DNA from: Burkholderia sp. IMCC1007
Lineage (GTDB): Bacteria > Pseudomonadota > Gammaproteobacteria > Burkholderiales > Burkholderiaceae
DNA: 64,000 bases
Assembly (NCBI RefSeq): GCF_027257875.1
Contig: NZ_JAPVQY010000006.1
Span: 62,001-126,000 of the forward strand
Reading direction: 5' to 3'
Shown here: piece after piece, positions 18,941-27,417 of the stretch
Layout of the letters: each line of letters starts with the position of its first letter
Position numbering within the stretch: position 1 is the first letter of the stretch
Position numbers and translations under genes: made by a program
Notes under the pieces: generated by a model
The model's input: the letters and a program-made list of their open reading frames with translations, nothing else
Databases searched by the model: none
Told to the model about the DNA's origin: nothing

Positions 18941-19223
18941 ACTCGATGCCCGGCAAGCCCGTTTGCCGACCATTTCCCGGAAATCATCGCCGACAGCTTC
19001 GCAGAGGTGACCGTATTATTCGCGGACATCGTGGCATTTACACAGTTTTCAACAGGGGATGGAATCTCACGGCGTGGCTGGACGTGTGCAAGTGACGGAC
19101 GCTACCCGACGCAAGCTCGGCACGCCGTTCCGATTTGAAGAGCGCGGCACCATCGAGGCGAAGGGAATCGGACAGTTGCATACCTGGTTCCTGTCTGGCC
19201 GAGATCGTGCGCCCACTGGGTGA
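18941..19223 (+). pseudogene. Decayed class III adenylate/guanylate cyclase
   Basis: Two fragments of a cyclase catalytic domain are joined out of frame. The first, in one frame up to about 19055, reads EIIADSFAEVTVLFADIVAFTQFS and keeps the first metal-binding Asp. The second, from 19059 in another frame to the stop at 19221-19223, reads MESHGVAGRVQVTDATRRKL and continues to GTIEAKGIGQLHTWFLSGR, the end of the domain. About 100 residues between them, including the second metal Asp and the transition-state Asn/Arg, are deleted. The gene is dead. It is a separate relic from the intact cyclase at 27.4-29.1 kb. Confidence 0.75.
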
Positions 19224-19309
19224 CGGCCGTGACAACCGGGCCATGCCGTGCGTCGAGCGCCGGTGGCTGTGCGCACGCCAGCGCCCGGCCACCGGGGCTC
19301 ATCCGCCCG

Positions 19310-20461
19310 TCAGTTCGACGCGCCGCCAACCGTGCGGATACTGTGCCACTGCCCCTGCTCGACCCGGAACAGCGTGTACGGCGGCTTGATCAGGTCGCCG
19401 CGTTCGTCGAACGAGATCTTGCCGGTCACGCCGGTCACCGACACGCTCGGCATGCTCTGCACGATCTTGCCGCGGTCGACCGAATCGGCCTTATGGATCG
19501 CGGCGGTCAACGCGAGCGCCGCGTCGTACGCAAACGGCGCATACAGCTCGACGTCCTGGTTGAAACGCGTCTTGTAGCGCTGCGCGAACGCCTGCGCGGA
19601 CGCCAGCTTGTCGAGCGCGGGCCCCGGTTCGAGATCCTGCGTGCCTTCGCCCGCGGTACCGGCGATCTTCAGGAATGCGTTGCTCTTCAGCGCGCCCGCG
19701 CCGAACAGTTGTGCTCGAATACCGAGTGAACGCATCTGCTTGACGAGCATCGCGCCCTGCTCGTCGAGCCCGCCGAAGAACAGCAGATCGATGTTGTTGC
19801 TCTTCAACGTCGTCAGGATGCCGCGAAAATCGACCGCCTTGTCGTTCGTGTATTCGCGGCCGACAACCGTGCCATGCGCTTCCTTCACGCCTTTCTCGAA
19901 CGCATCCGCGAGCCCCTGGCCGAACGCAGTGCGGTCGTCGATGATGCCGATCCGCTTCGCCTTCAGCTGCTCGACCGCGAAGCGGCCCGCGACGACGCCG
20001 CCGATCCCGTCGTGCCCCATCGTGCGAAACACGTTCTTGAAACCCTGCATCGTCAGCTGCGGGTTGGTCGAGCCGGGCGTGATCATCACGACGTTCGCCT
20101 GCCGATACACGGCCGACGCCGGAATGCTGCAGCCCGAGTTGTAATGCCCGATCACGCCGACCACGCCGTCGTCGACGAGCTTCTGCGCGACCTGGATCGC
20201 GACACGCGGATCGGCCTGATCGTCCTGCACGTCGAGCACGTACTGCACCGGCTTGCCGCCTATCGTCGGGTGCTTCGCGTTTTCCTCGTCGAGCGCGAGC
20301 TGCGCGCCGTATTGCAGATCTTTGCCGACGCGCGCGACCGGGCCTGTCAGCGGGCCGGCGAAGCCGATCTTGATGGTCTGAACATCCGCGCCCTGTGCGG
20401 ATGTGACAACCGTGCCGATCGAGCAGACCGCCAGCCATACCAGCCAGTTACGACGATTCAT
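19310..20461 (-). CDS. Branched-chain amino acid-type ABC substrate-binding protein
   Basis: Periplasmic binding protein of 383 aa in the LivJ/LivK class I fold. A signal peptide spans about residues 1-24 (cleavage near SAQG-A), then IKIGFAGPLTGPVARVGKDLQYGAQLALDE, the family opening. HYNSGCSIPASAVYRQANVVMITPGSTNP contains the ligand-contacting region. GGAGG precedes the ATG. It follows an FAD amino-acid dehydrogenase gene by 111 bases on the same strand, and no permease or ATPase genes are nearby, so it must use transport components from elsewhere or act as a sensor-type binding protein. Ligand unknown, probably an amino acid. Confidence 0.9.
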   Translation of the reverse strand: MNRRNWLVWLAVCSIGTVVTSAQGADVQTIKIGFAGPLTGPVARVGKDLQYGAQLALDEENAKHPTIGGKPVQYVLDVQDDQADPRVAIQVAQKLVDDGVVGVIGHYNSGCSIPASAVYRQANVVMITPGSTNPQLTMQGFKNVFRTMGHDGIGGVVAGRFAVEQLKAKRIGIIDDRTAFGQGLADAFEKGVKEAHGTVVGREYTNDKAVDFRGILTTLKSNNIDLLFFGGLDEQGAMLVKQMRSLGIRAQLFGAGALKSNAFLKIAGTAGEGTQDLEPGPALDKLASAQAFAQRYKTRFNQDVELYAPFAYDAALALTAAIHKADSVDRGKIVQSMPSVSVTGVTGKISFDERGDLIKPPYTLFRVEQGQWHSIRTVGGASN

Positions 20462-20572
20462 GATGCCTCCTTGCAGTGGTTGAAGTCGCGTTCATGTTTG
20501 TTGTTCCGGCCGCTTCGATTCGCGACCCGTCGAAGCCGTATCCACGGTCGTGCGCCGTCCGATCGCGGCGCG

Positions 20573-21802
20573 TCAGAAACGCGTGGCGCGATAGTCGGCC
20601 AGATCGACCGGCGGCGCGCGCTGCGCGACGAGGTCCGCGACGATCCTGCCGGTAATGCCCGCCAGCGTCACGCCGAGGTGCTGATGGCCGAACGCGTAGA
20701 TCACGCGCTCGCTGCGCCGCGAGCGGCCGAGCACGGGCACACCGTCCGGCAGCGTCGGCCGGAAGCCGAGCCAGCTACGCGTCGGCGCGCCGAGCGTCGG
20801 CAGCGCCTCGCGGGCCGAGCGCGTGAGCAGATCGATGAGCGCGCAGTTCTCGCCAGCGTCGAAGCCGCCCAGTTCGACCGTGCCGGCCGCGCGCAGCCCT
20901 TCGTCGAGCGGCGTCATGTAGAAGCCACGCTCCGCCCAGCCGACCGGTCGCGTGACGATGTGCTCGCGCTCGGCGAACTGGACGTGGTAGCCGCGCTCGG
21001 TATCGAGCGGCACGCGATCGCCGCACGCCGCCGCGAATGCCCGTGACTGCGCGCCCGCCGCGACCACGACGTGATCGAACGCGCGCGCCGCGCCGCCGGC
21101 CACCAGCCGCACGCCGGCGTCGGCGGGCTCGATCCGCTCGACTCGCGCACGTTCGAGCGTTGCACCGCCCCCGGCCAGATGCGCGAACAGCTCGCCGAGA
21201 AACCCGTGCGGATCGGAAAAATGCCAGCTGCCGTTGAACAGCACGCCACGCTCGAAAATCGGCGCGAGCGCCGGCTCGAGACGGCGGATCGCGGCCGCGT
21301 CGAGCGTCTCGAACGCGACGCCAAACCGGCGCCGCAGCGCGAGCGACGGCTGCGCGGCATCGAACGACGCCTGCCGTGCGTACAGGTACAGGCATTCGCG
21401 CGGCCGCACGAACGCCGCCAGCCGCGACGTGCCGACGAGCGGCGCATAGCCGTCCGCGGCGCGCGACAGCAGCGCGGCCAGCGCACTCGCGCTGCGCACA
21501 TGGCGGACGGGCGTCGACGCGATCAGGAACCGGACCAGCCACGGCGCGCCGGCCAGCAGGTACGGCCAGCGGATCCGCAGCGGGCTGTCGGGCGCGAACA
21601 GGAAGTGCGGCATGTCGCGGAACACGGACGGCCCGTTCACGGGCACACACCCGTACGGCGCGAACGTCGCGGCATTGCCGAACGACGCACCTTGCCCGAC
21701 GCCATCCGGATCGAACAACGTCACGCGGTGCCCGTCGCGCTGCAGCCACGTCGCCGCGCCGAGCCCGATGAAACCCGCACCCACGATGGCGACGTTCGCC
21801 AT
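20573..21802 (-). CDS. FAD-dependent D-amino-acid dehydrogenase/oxidase (DadA-like)
   Basis: A 409-aa DAO-family flavoenzyme. The dinucleotide-binding motif GAGFIGLGAATWLQRDGHRVTLFD begins at residue 7, and the second FAD region (VVVAAGAQSR) and C-terminal VIYAFGHQHLGVTLAGITGR are in place. Such enzymes deaminate D-amino acids or related amines to keto acids, passing electrons to quinone or oxygen. The ATG at 21802 follows GGAGGG with seven-base spacing. It is cotranscribed with a periplasmic amino-acid binding protein and divergent from a MocR regulator, consistent with use of an amino acid as nutrient. The exact substrate is unknown. Confidence 0.88.
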   Translation of the reverse strand: MANVAIVGAGFIGLGAATWLQRDGHRVTLFDPDGVGQGASFGNAATFAPYGCVPVNGPSVFRDMPHFLFAPDSPLRIRWPYLLAGAPWLVRFLIASTPVRHVRSASALAALLSRAADGYAPLVGTSRLAAFVRPRECLYLYARQASFDAAQPSLALRRRFGVAFETLDAAAIRRLEPALAPIFERGVLFNGSWHFSDPHGFLGELFAHLAGGGATLERARVERIEPADAGVRLVAGGAARAFDHVVVAAGAQSRAFAAACGDRVPLDTERGYHVQFAEREHIVTRPVGWAERGFYMTPLDEGLRAAGTVELGGFDAGENCALIDLLTRSAREALPTLGAPTRSWLGFRPTLPDGVPVLGRSRRSERVIYAFGHQHLGVTLAGITGRIVADLVAQRAPPVDLADYRATRF

Positions 21803-21829
21803 GACGCATCCCTCCGAAGCACAGCATTC

Positions 21830-22018
21830 ACACAAAGATGGGACTAAGAATCACACAAGAATTTTTTGTGTGCAATCAAAAATCGATTGTGTGGCGTCGG
21901 TGTATACCCGCTTTCATGCCGATGATTTGGCAGACTATTCGGTGATCGCTTGTCGTCGCAGGAATGTCGGTTAAAATCGCAAGGCAGGCAAAAATGGCAG
22001 ACAAACGTTTTTTGTGTG
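21830..22018. promoter_or_regulatory. Five-copy TTGTGTG/CACACAA operator array
   Basis: CACACAA occurs at 21830 and 21852, and its complement TTGTGTG at 21866, 21887 and 22012. The pair 21852/21866 forms an inverted repeat with a 7-base spacer. The array spans the region between the dehydrogenase gene and the MocR gene, the likely binding region for that regulator. Confidence 0.6.
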
Positions 22019-23445
22019 GTCACGGGCAATACATGGCATCAGACAAACTTTCCGACGTGCGCGGCAACGCCGCCCCGGCGCAGGCGAAGCGCGCGACCTA
22101 CGTCGAGGTCTCGAGCTCGATCGAAGCGGAAATCCGCAACGGCACCTACCCGCCAGGCAGCCGCCTGCCGCCTCAGCGTCAGCTGGCGACCGAGCTCGGC
22201 ATCAACGTGTCGACCGTATCGCGGGCGTACAAGGAGCTGCAGCTCCGCGGCCTCGTGATCGGCAGCAAGCGCCGCGGGTCGCTCGTCACCGGCGGCGCGA
22301 TGCCGAGCGTCGAGCCGGCCCGTGCGTCGCTCGCGGCGGGCAACGGCGTGATCGACCTGACCGTGAACCGGCCGGCCACCGGCGAATTCCTCGCGAGTCT
22401 CGCGCAGACGCTCGGCACGCTGCCGAACGATCCGCGCTTCGCAACGCTGCAGGAATACCAGCCGCCGCAAGGTCCGGACTGGGCGCGCGCGGCCGGCGCG
22501 CAATGGCTCGCCGCGCCGGGCTTCACGCCATCCCACGACCAGGTGGTCGTCACGAGCGGCGCGCAGCATGGTCTCTACGCGGTACTGAACAGTCTGATCG
22601 GCACCGACGGCGTAATCGTCGCGGACCGGCTCACGTATTACGGGCTGAAGGCGCTCGCGCCCGTGTTCCAGTTCGAGATCGTCAGCGCTCCGGCCGACGA
22701 CGACGGCCTCCTGCCCGACGAAATCGAGCGGATCTGCCAGCGAATGCCCGTCAAGGCGATCTTCGTCGTGCCGAACCTGCAGAACCCGACCGTGACGACG
22801 ATGAGCCTCGCGCGGCGCATGGCGCTCGTCGACGTCGCGCGCCGTCACCACGTGACGATCATCGAGGACGACGTATACGGCCCGCTCGTACGCGACCGGT
22901 TGCCGACGCTCGCGGGGCTGTGTCCGGAGCTGACGTTCCATATCGGCGCAACATCGAAGATTCTCGCGCCGGGCCTGCGTCTCGGTTATCTGTGCTGCCC
23001 GAAGGATAGTGTCGCGCTGGCTGCGGAAGCCGTGCGGACGACCGCATGGATGCCCGCGCCGCTGTCGATGCTGATCGCAACCGTATGGATCGAGAACGGC
23101 ATCGCCGATCGGATCATGAATGCGCAACTGGCGGAAATCCGCGCGCGCGTGGACCTCGCGCGCGAGCTGCTGCCGGCCGGTCAATTGAAATCGGACCCGG
23201 CATGCATGTTCGTGTGGCTGCGGCTGCCGCCGCCGTGGCGGGCCGACGATTTCGCGTCGAACGCGAAGGCGCGCGGTGTGATCGTGATGCCGTCGTCGAC
23301 GTTCGCGGTCGATCGCGCGGAGCTCGAGCACGGCGTGCGCATCAATCTCGCGTGCGCGTCGACGCGCGACGAACTCGTGAACGGGATGCGGATACTCGCC
23401 GGAACCCTGAAGGACCGCCCGCGCGCGCTGTTCGGATCGATCTGA
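21994..23445 (+). CDS. MocR-type regulator (GntR HTH fused to aminotransferase fold)
   Basis: A 483-aa PLP-binding transcription regulator. The GntR-type winged helix (SSIEAEIRNGTYPPGSRLPPQRQLATELGINVSTVSRAYKEL) occupies about residues 35-90, followed by a full type I aminotransferase domain. The PLP lysine is Lys322 in GATSKILAPGLRLGY. It is divergent from the amino-acid dehydrogenase operon and so is its probable regulator, perhaps sensing an amino acid-PLP adduct. The ATG at 21994 has AAGGCAGG upstream; the ATG at 22033 is an alternative that would leave the operator copy at 22012 outside the gene. Confidence 0.9.
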   Translation: MADKRFLCGHGQYMASDKLSDVRGNAAPAQAKRATYVEVSSSIEAEIRNGTYPPGSRLPPQRQLATELGINVSTVSRAYKELQLRGLVIGSKRRGSLVTGGAMPSVEPARASLAAGNGVIDLTVNRPATGEFLASLAQTLGTLPNDPRFATLQEYQPPQGPDWARAAGAQWLAAPGFTPSHDQVVVTSGAQHGLYAVLNSLIGTDGVIVADRLTYYGLKALAPVFQFEIVSAPADDDGLLPDEIERICQRMPVKAIFVVPNLQNPTVTTMSLARRMALVDVARRHHVTIIEDDVYGPLVRDRLPTLAGLCPELTFHIGATSKILAPGLRLGYLCCPKDSVALAAEAVRTTAWMPAPLSMLIATVWIENGIADRIMNAQLAEIRARVDLARELLPAGQLKSDPACMFVWLRLPPPWRADDFASNAKARGVIVMPSSTFAVDRAELEHGVRINLACASTRDELVNGMRILAGTLKDRPRALFGSI

Positions 23446-23851
23446 CGCGTGCAAGCGGCAACGAGCGGGCCGGGCGCACATTGTCTTCTCGGCGACTAGT
23501 TATCGGTCGAGCCCCCCGAAGAATCCGGAGATTTCGTCGAAATTGACGGCGCTGCCATCTGCGGCGACGGCAGTGTCGTACGCGAACTCGGGAGCGAGCC
23601 GCGTGCGGCGCGTGATGTCATGCCGCGTTTTCTTTCAAGATTCGCGATTTTCATTCATCTGAAGAATGACAGCTTTTGAAGCCGCCCGCGCGCCAGGCGG
23701 GCGCGACATGGAATAACCGGGCGGCCCGTCCGTTTACATACCGAGTCGCGGCGCAACCGGACGGCAGGATAATGACCATGACGAAGTCGACCATCCCGTC
23801 GGGCAACCCGGTGCCGCGATGCCATGCGATGCCACGCCAAGGAGAACGGGA
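23446..23851. other. Intergenic region before the ECF sigma locus
   Basis: No convincing gene lies here. The region holds a G+C hairpin (arms 23683-23689 and 23697-23703, CGCCCGC/GCGGGCG) without a T-tract, and a possible ECF-type promoter at 23710-23736. Confidence 0.5.
23710..23736 (+). promoter_or_regulatory. Possible ECF-type promoter
   Basis: GGAATAA at 23710-23716 and CGTTTA at 23731-23736 are 14 bases apart and resemble -35 and -10 elements recognised by ECF sigma factors. They lie 116 bases before the first gene of the locus that encodes such a factor, which suggests autoregulation. Confidence 0.4.
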
Positions 23852-24211
23852 ATGAAGACGATGCTGTTAGCCGTCGCGCTGACCGCCGCGATCGCGCGGC
23901 CGGCCGCCGCCGAGCCGCCGCAGGTCGGCGATGGGAAGCTGGTCGACGAAGATCACATGACGCTGTACGTGTTCGATCACGACGCACCGGGCAAAAGCAC
24001 CTGCAGCGGCACGTGCGCGGCGAACTGGCCGCCGGCGCTCGCCGACGGATACGACAAGGCGTCGGGTGCGCTGAGCGTCGTCGCGCGCGACGACGGCAAG
24101 AAGCAATGGGCGTATCACGGCCGCCCGCTGTATCGCTGGAAAATGGACCACAAGGCCGGCGACACGGGCGGCGACGGGATCGGCGGCATGTGGCACGTCG
24201 CGCGTCCCTGA
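23852..24211 (+). CDS. Secreted protein with Yx(F/W)xxD repeats
   Basis: A 119-aa exported protein: signal peptide at about residues 1-20 (RPAAAEPP), then two repeats with the motif Y-x-(F/W)-x-x-D, LYVFDHD near residue 43 and LYRWKMD near residue 96. A conserved CSGTCAANWPP stretch carries two cysteines that could form a disulphide. Such lipoprotein-like repeats are widespread in secreted proteins of unknown function and often accompany ECF sigma genes. The ATG follows AAGGAG. It is first in a five-gene run with sigma factor, anti-sigma factor, cupredoxin and a LolA-like protein. Function unknown. Confidence 0.85.
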   Translation: MKTMLLAVALTAAIARPAAAEPPQVGDGKLVDEDHMTLYVFDHDAPGKSTCSGTCAANWPPALADGYDKASGALSVVARDDGKKQWAYHGRPLYRWKMDHKAGDTGGDGIGGMWHVARP

Positions 24212-24246
24212 TCGACGGACGGATCGACGGACTGACGGATCGACGG
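24210..24246 (+). repeat. Three short direct repeats of GATCGACGG
   Basis: Copies start at 24210, 24222 and 24238, immediately after the stop codon of the secreted-protein gene and before the sigma factor gene. They may be slippage products; no function is evident. Confidence 0.6.
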
Positions 24247-24270
24247 CGCGACGCCGCGCGAGGTATCCGG

Positions 24271-24786
24271 ATGAGCTACGAATCGGATCTGCTGGTGTGG
24301 CTGCCGCATCTCACGCGGTATGCGCGCGCGCTGACGGGCGACCGGGCCTGGGCCGACGATCTCGTGCAGGACACGCTCGAGCGCGCGCTGAGCCGGCCGC
24401 CGCGCGACGGCGGCAATCTGCGCGCATGGCTGCTGACGCTGCTGCGGCACCGTTTCATCGACCAGTTGCGCGCGCGGCACGAGATCGCGGTCGATGACGC
24501 GACCGCGCCGTGGCAGTCGATGGCCGCGCCGAGCGACGAGATCGACGGCCTGGTGCTGCGCGACGTGCAGCGCGCGCTGTACCGGTTGCCGGTCGAGCAG
24601 CGCGAGGTGCTCCTGCTGGTCGCGCTCGAGGAGTTGAGTTACCGCGATGCCGCACAAGTGCTCGGCGTGCCGATAGGTACGGTGATGTCGCGGCTGTCGC
24701 GGGCGCGAGAACAGATGCGCGAGCTACTGTCCGGCCAGCCGCCGGCGCACGGCGCGGCTGCGTTACGGGTGATCGGGAAGACATGA
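24271..24786 (+). CDS. ECF sigma factor (sigma-70 family)
   Basis: RNA polymerase sigma factor of 171 aa. Region 2 reads LPHLTRYARALTGDRAWADDLVQDTLERAL (residues about 10-40) and region 4 reads LSYRDAAQVLGVPIGTVMSRLSRAREQMRELL (about 122-155). There is no region 3, as in group 4 factors. GAGGT precedes the ATG; a longer in-frame stretch upstream belongs to the overlapping reading of the previous gene. The stop overlaps the anti-sigma start by four bases. It likely transcribes its own locus, including a cupredoxin, under an extracytoplasmic signal. The signal itself is not visible. Confidence 0.92.
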   Translation: MSYESDLLVWLPHLTRYARALTGDRAWADDLVQDTLERALSRPPRDGGNLRAWLLTLLRHRFIDQLRARHEIAVDDATAPWQSMAAPSDEIDGLVLRDVQRALYRLPVEQREVLLLVALEELSYRDAAQVLGVPIGTVMSRLSRAREQMRELLSGQPPAHGAAALRVIGKT

Positions 24787-25571
24787 TGGACGATCCGCAC
24801 AAACCTTCGAACGATCGGGATGACGACGCCGATGCCTCGGCCCAGCTGCTGTCGGCGCTGCTCGACGGCGAGCTGTCCGAGGACGAACGCCGCGAGGTGC
24901 TCGCACGGCTGGAGTCCGATCCGCGTGAAGCCGAGCGATACGCGCATTACCGCGCGCAGCGCGCTGCGCTGCAAGCGCTGTTTCCGCTGCCCGCCGCCGC
25001 GTCTGCGCTGTTCGTGCAGCGGCGTGCGCCGCGCCGGCGCGTGGTCGCGTATGCGTTCGCGGGGCTGGCTGCCGGCGTCGTGCTCGGCATCGCGCTGCAT
25101 GCGGGCTGGACGGTGTTCAGCGTCGAACCGGCGTTCGCCGCGCGCGCGGATGTCGCGTATGCGGTGTATGCGGCCGATCGCGATCATCCGGTCGAAATCG
25201 ACGCGCGCGATCCGGCGCGCCTGGCCGGATGGCTGTCCGCGCGTCTCGGCCGGCCCGTGCGCACGCCGTCGCTTGACGAATACGGCTACGCGCTCATCGG
25301 CGGCCGGCTGCTCCCCGGCGACGCGGGGCCGGCCGCGCAACTGATGTACCAGCGTGCGGACGGCGCGCGCGTGACGCTGTACATGACAGCCTACGACACG
25401 CGGCACTTGTCGCCGCACGCGATGTCGGCGGATGGCCGTCGTACCTATTTCTGGTCGGATCGAGGGATGGGCTTTGCGCTGTCAGGGCGCGGCGACGAAC
25501 CGCGACTGCGCGAACTCGCAATCGACGTGTGCGGCGCGCTCGGCGGGTCGACCGACGCATGGAAGGGATGA
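24783..25571 (+). CDS. Membrane anti-sigma factor
   Basis: A 262-aa protein whose start overlaps the sigma gene stop (ATGA). The N-terminal cytoplasmic part (SAQLLSALLDGELSEDERREVLARLESDPREAERY) resembles the anti-sigma domain that clamps ECF factors. One transmembrane helix at about residues 87-108 (VVAYAFAGLAAGVVLGIALHAG) is followed by a periplasmic sensor domain of about 150 residues. The zinc-binding HxxxCxxC motif is absent. It should hold the preceding sigma factor inactive until a periplasmic signal arrives. Confidence 0.85.
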   Translation: MMDDPHKPSNDRDDDADASAQLLSALLDGELSEDERREVLARLESDPREAERYAHYRAQRAALQALFPLPAAASALFVQRRAPRRRVVAYAFAGLAAGVVLGIALHAGWTVFSVEPAFAARADVAYAVYAADRDHPVEIDARDPARLAGWLSARLGRPVRTPSLDEYGYALIGGRLLPGDAGPAAQLMYQRADGARVTLYMTAYDTRHLSPHAMSADGRRTYFWSDRGMGFALSGRGDEPRLRELAIDVCGALGGSTDAWKG

Positions 25572-25624
25572 CGCACGCGGCATCGGGATCGGCATCGGCA
25601 TCGGCAAGGAGCTGGGAGCACGAC

Positions 25625-26038
25625 ATGAACGCGAAGGCGGCGATGGTAATGATGGCGCTGATGGCAGGCGCCGGGTTCGCGCGGGCGGATGGCGATGCAC
25701 CGGTGCGCGTGCCGGTCGACGCCGACGGCGTGCAGCGGGTGACGATCGTCGGCGGCAGCTATTTCTTTCGGCCGAATCACGTGATCGTCCGCGCGCATGC
25801 GCCGGTCGAGCTGACCGTATCGGCCGAACCGGGCGTCGTGCCGCACAGTTTCGAGATCGACGCGCCGCAGGCCGGCATCGCGGTGCACACCGAACTGGCC
25901 ACGACGCCGCGCACGTTCCGTTTCACGCCGACGGCGCCCGGCCGCTTCGCCTACTATTGCACGCATCGGCTGCTGTTCCTGCGCAGCCATCGCGAGCGCG
26001 GCATGGAAGGCGTGCTCGACGTCGAGGCGGCGCCATGA
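25625..26038 (+). CDS. Periplasmic cupredoxin-like copper protein
   Basis: A 137-aa exported protein with a signal peptide (about residues 1-20, FARADG) and a cupredoxin fold. Probable type 1 copper ligands are His in VPHSFEI and the Cys, His and Met of YYCTHRLLFLRSHRERGMEGVL. Such domains carry electrons or bind copper in the periplasm. The ATG at 25625 is preceded by GGAG; the frame is open further upstream but that part lacks a signal peptide. The following gene overlaps its stop by four bases. Position in an ECF sigma operon suggests production under envelope or metal stress. Confidence 0.83.
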   Translation: MNAKAAMVMMALMAGAGFARADGDAPVRVPVDADGVQRVTIVGGSYFFRPNHVIVRAHAPVELTVSAEPGVVPHSFEIDAPQAGIAVHTELATTPRTFRFTPTAPGRFAYYCTHRLLFLRSHRERGMEGVLDVEAAP

Positions 26039-26667
26039 TCGCCGCATGGATGGCCGTGAGCCTGATAGGAGCAAGCATGACAGCCGACCCGGTGACCGTT
26101 GCGCAGGCACATTTCGATCAGGTGCACTCGTACCGAGCGACGATCCGCTCGTCGGCGCGAAGCGGCGAGCACACGGAATTCCACTATGCGTACCTGAAGC
26201 CGGGCTTCGTCCGGATGGATTTCGTGTCGCCGCATCACGGCGCGGTGCTCGCGTACGATCCCGGCGACGGCAAGGTGAGGCTGCGCCCGTTCGGCGAGCA
26301 TGTGCTGCCTGCGCTGACGCTGTCGCCGTCCAATCCGCTCGTGCGCGACCGCAGCGGCCATCGCGTGGACCGCTCGGACGTCGGCGAACTGCTGCGCAAC
26401 CTGCATGCGCTGCAGCAGGGCGGCGTGACGGTGACGGAAGGCCAGGAAACCGTCGGCGGGCGGACCGCGCTGCGCGTGTCGGTGACGGGCGCGCCGGCGC
26501 ACAGCGTCGACGGCGTGCATCGCTACCGGTTGTGGCTGGACGCCGAGGACGGCTTTCCGCTGAAGGTCGTCAGCTTCGCGGATGACGGCAGCGAGCCGCT
26601 CGAAACCGTGACGCTCGACGACGTCGAGATCGACGTCGCGTTTCCGGCCCGCTTTTTTTCGCCGTGA
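26035..26667 (+). CDS. LolA-like/DUF1571-type periplasmic protein
   Basis: A 210-aa protein with a short hydrophobic N-terminus (MIAAWMAVSLIGASMTADP) and a body rich in beta strands: YRATIRSSARSG, FHYAYLKPGFVRMDFVSPH, LAYDPGDGKVRLRPFG and RYRLWLDAEDGFPLKVVSF. This is the pattern of LolA/LppX-type lipid or lipoprotein carriers and DUF1571 proteins. It overlaps the cupredoxin gene by four bases and ends the ECF sigma operon. Binding of a hydrophobic ligand is likely from the fold; what it carries is unknown. Confidence 0.75.
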   Translation: MIAAWMAVSLIGASMTADPVTVAQAHFDQVHSYRATIRSSARSGEHTEFHYAYLKPGFVRMDFVSPHHGAVLAYDPGDGKVRLRPFGEHVLPALTLSPSNPLVRDRSGHRVDRSDVGELLRNLHALQQGGVTVTEGQETVGGRTALRVSVTGAPAHSVDGVHRYRLWLDAEDGFPLKVVSFADDGSEPLETVTLDDVEIDVAFPARFFSP

Positions 26668-26748
26668 TCGCGCTGCCGGACCCGATTGCTGCCGGAGGCT
26701 GCATGGCGAAGTAGCGCTCGAGACTCGGGGTCTGCGGAATCTCTGACC

Positions 26749-27330
26749 TCACGCTGCGAACCGATCGGACATCCGCACCAACATCGCGGCGACCATAAGC
26801 ACGCCTGGTACGAGATAAGCGGCATCGTGGTGGGCGCGAGTAAGGAACGACAACGCGAAAATGACGGCAAGTATCCACACGCCCGTGAAGTGCAGCTTTT
26901 TCCAGTTGGCCGGACCGATGACACGCGCCGGCATTGCGAACGATGTGATCGCAAGCAACAGAATCATCAAGTAACCAATGAAACCCGGTATGTTTGTCGC
27001 GGGTGTGCGCCCTGCCCAAAACGCTTCCGGCGCTGTCCTGACGTAGATGACGAGTGCGATCGCATGGAAAAGATGCGAAGCGGCGAAGGACAATCCTACA
27101 TAGCGCCGCTCCTTCATCAGTGACCGCGTTAGCACCGCCGGCAAGTGCTTCGCAAGCGAGGGAGACAGAAACACAACCAGGAACAGAACAAAGGAAGTGC
27201 GAGCCGTTGCACGTATCGCATATTGGAGCGATTCCACGCGGTCAGGGGCCAATGCGCAACTCGTCAGGGCAAATAGCGCGACGATTACGGTTAGCAGACC
27301 AAATAGTTGGCGGTCTCCTTGGCTTTCCAA
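26749..27330 (-). CDS. Ferric-reductase-like membrane protein
   Basis: A 193-aa integral membrane protein with about six helices. His86 and His89 (SHLFHAIAL) and His147 (KKLHFTGVW) lie in helices as expected for haem b ligands of the ferric reductase/MsrQ-like transmembrane superfamily. No soluble NAD(P)H- or flavin-binding domain is attached. The start codon is uncertain: the longest frame opens with TTG at 27330 and no ATG is available before the first helix. It lies 87 bases after the minus-strand cyclase gene, so it may be its downstream operon partner. Function is inferred from the histidine pattern. Confidence 0.7.
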   Translation of the reverse strand: MESQGDRQLFGLLTVIVALFALTSCALAPDRVESLQYAIRATARTSFVLFLVVFLSPSLAKHLPAVLTRSLMKERRYVGLSFAASHLFHAIALVIYVRTAPEAFWAGRTPATNIPGFIGYLMILLLAITSFAMPARVIGPANWKKLHFTGVWILAVIFALSFLTRAHHDAAYLVPGVLMVAAMLVRMSDRFAA

Positions 27331-27417
27331 AGCTGTGGTGACACTTGACGGCTTGCTTCTCGATCCATCATCGCCGCCATCCCAAGACGGCGGCGCACAT
27401 GGGTGCGGCGGGCGTTG

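Noticed and set aside
24210-24246. Three GATCGACGG repeats considered as a CRISPR-like or iteron array
   Set aside because: Only three 9-base copies with unequal spacing next to a stop codon; too few and too short for either.
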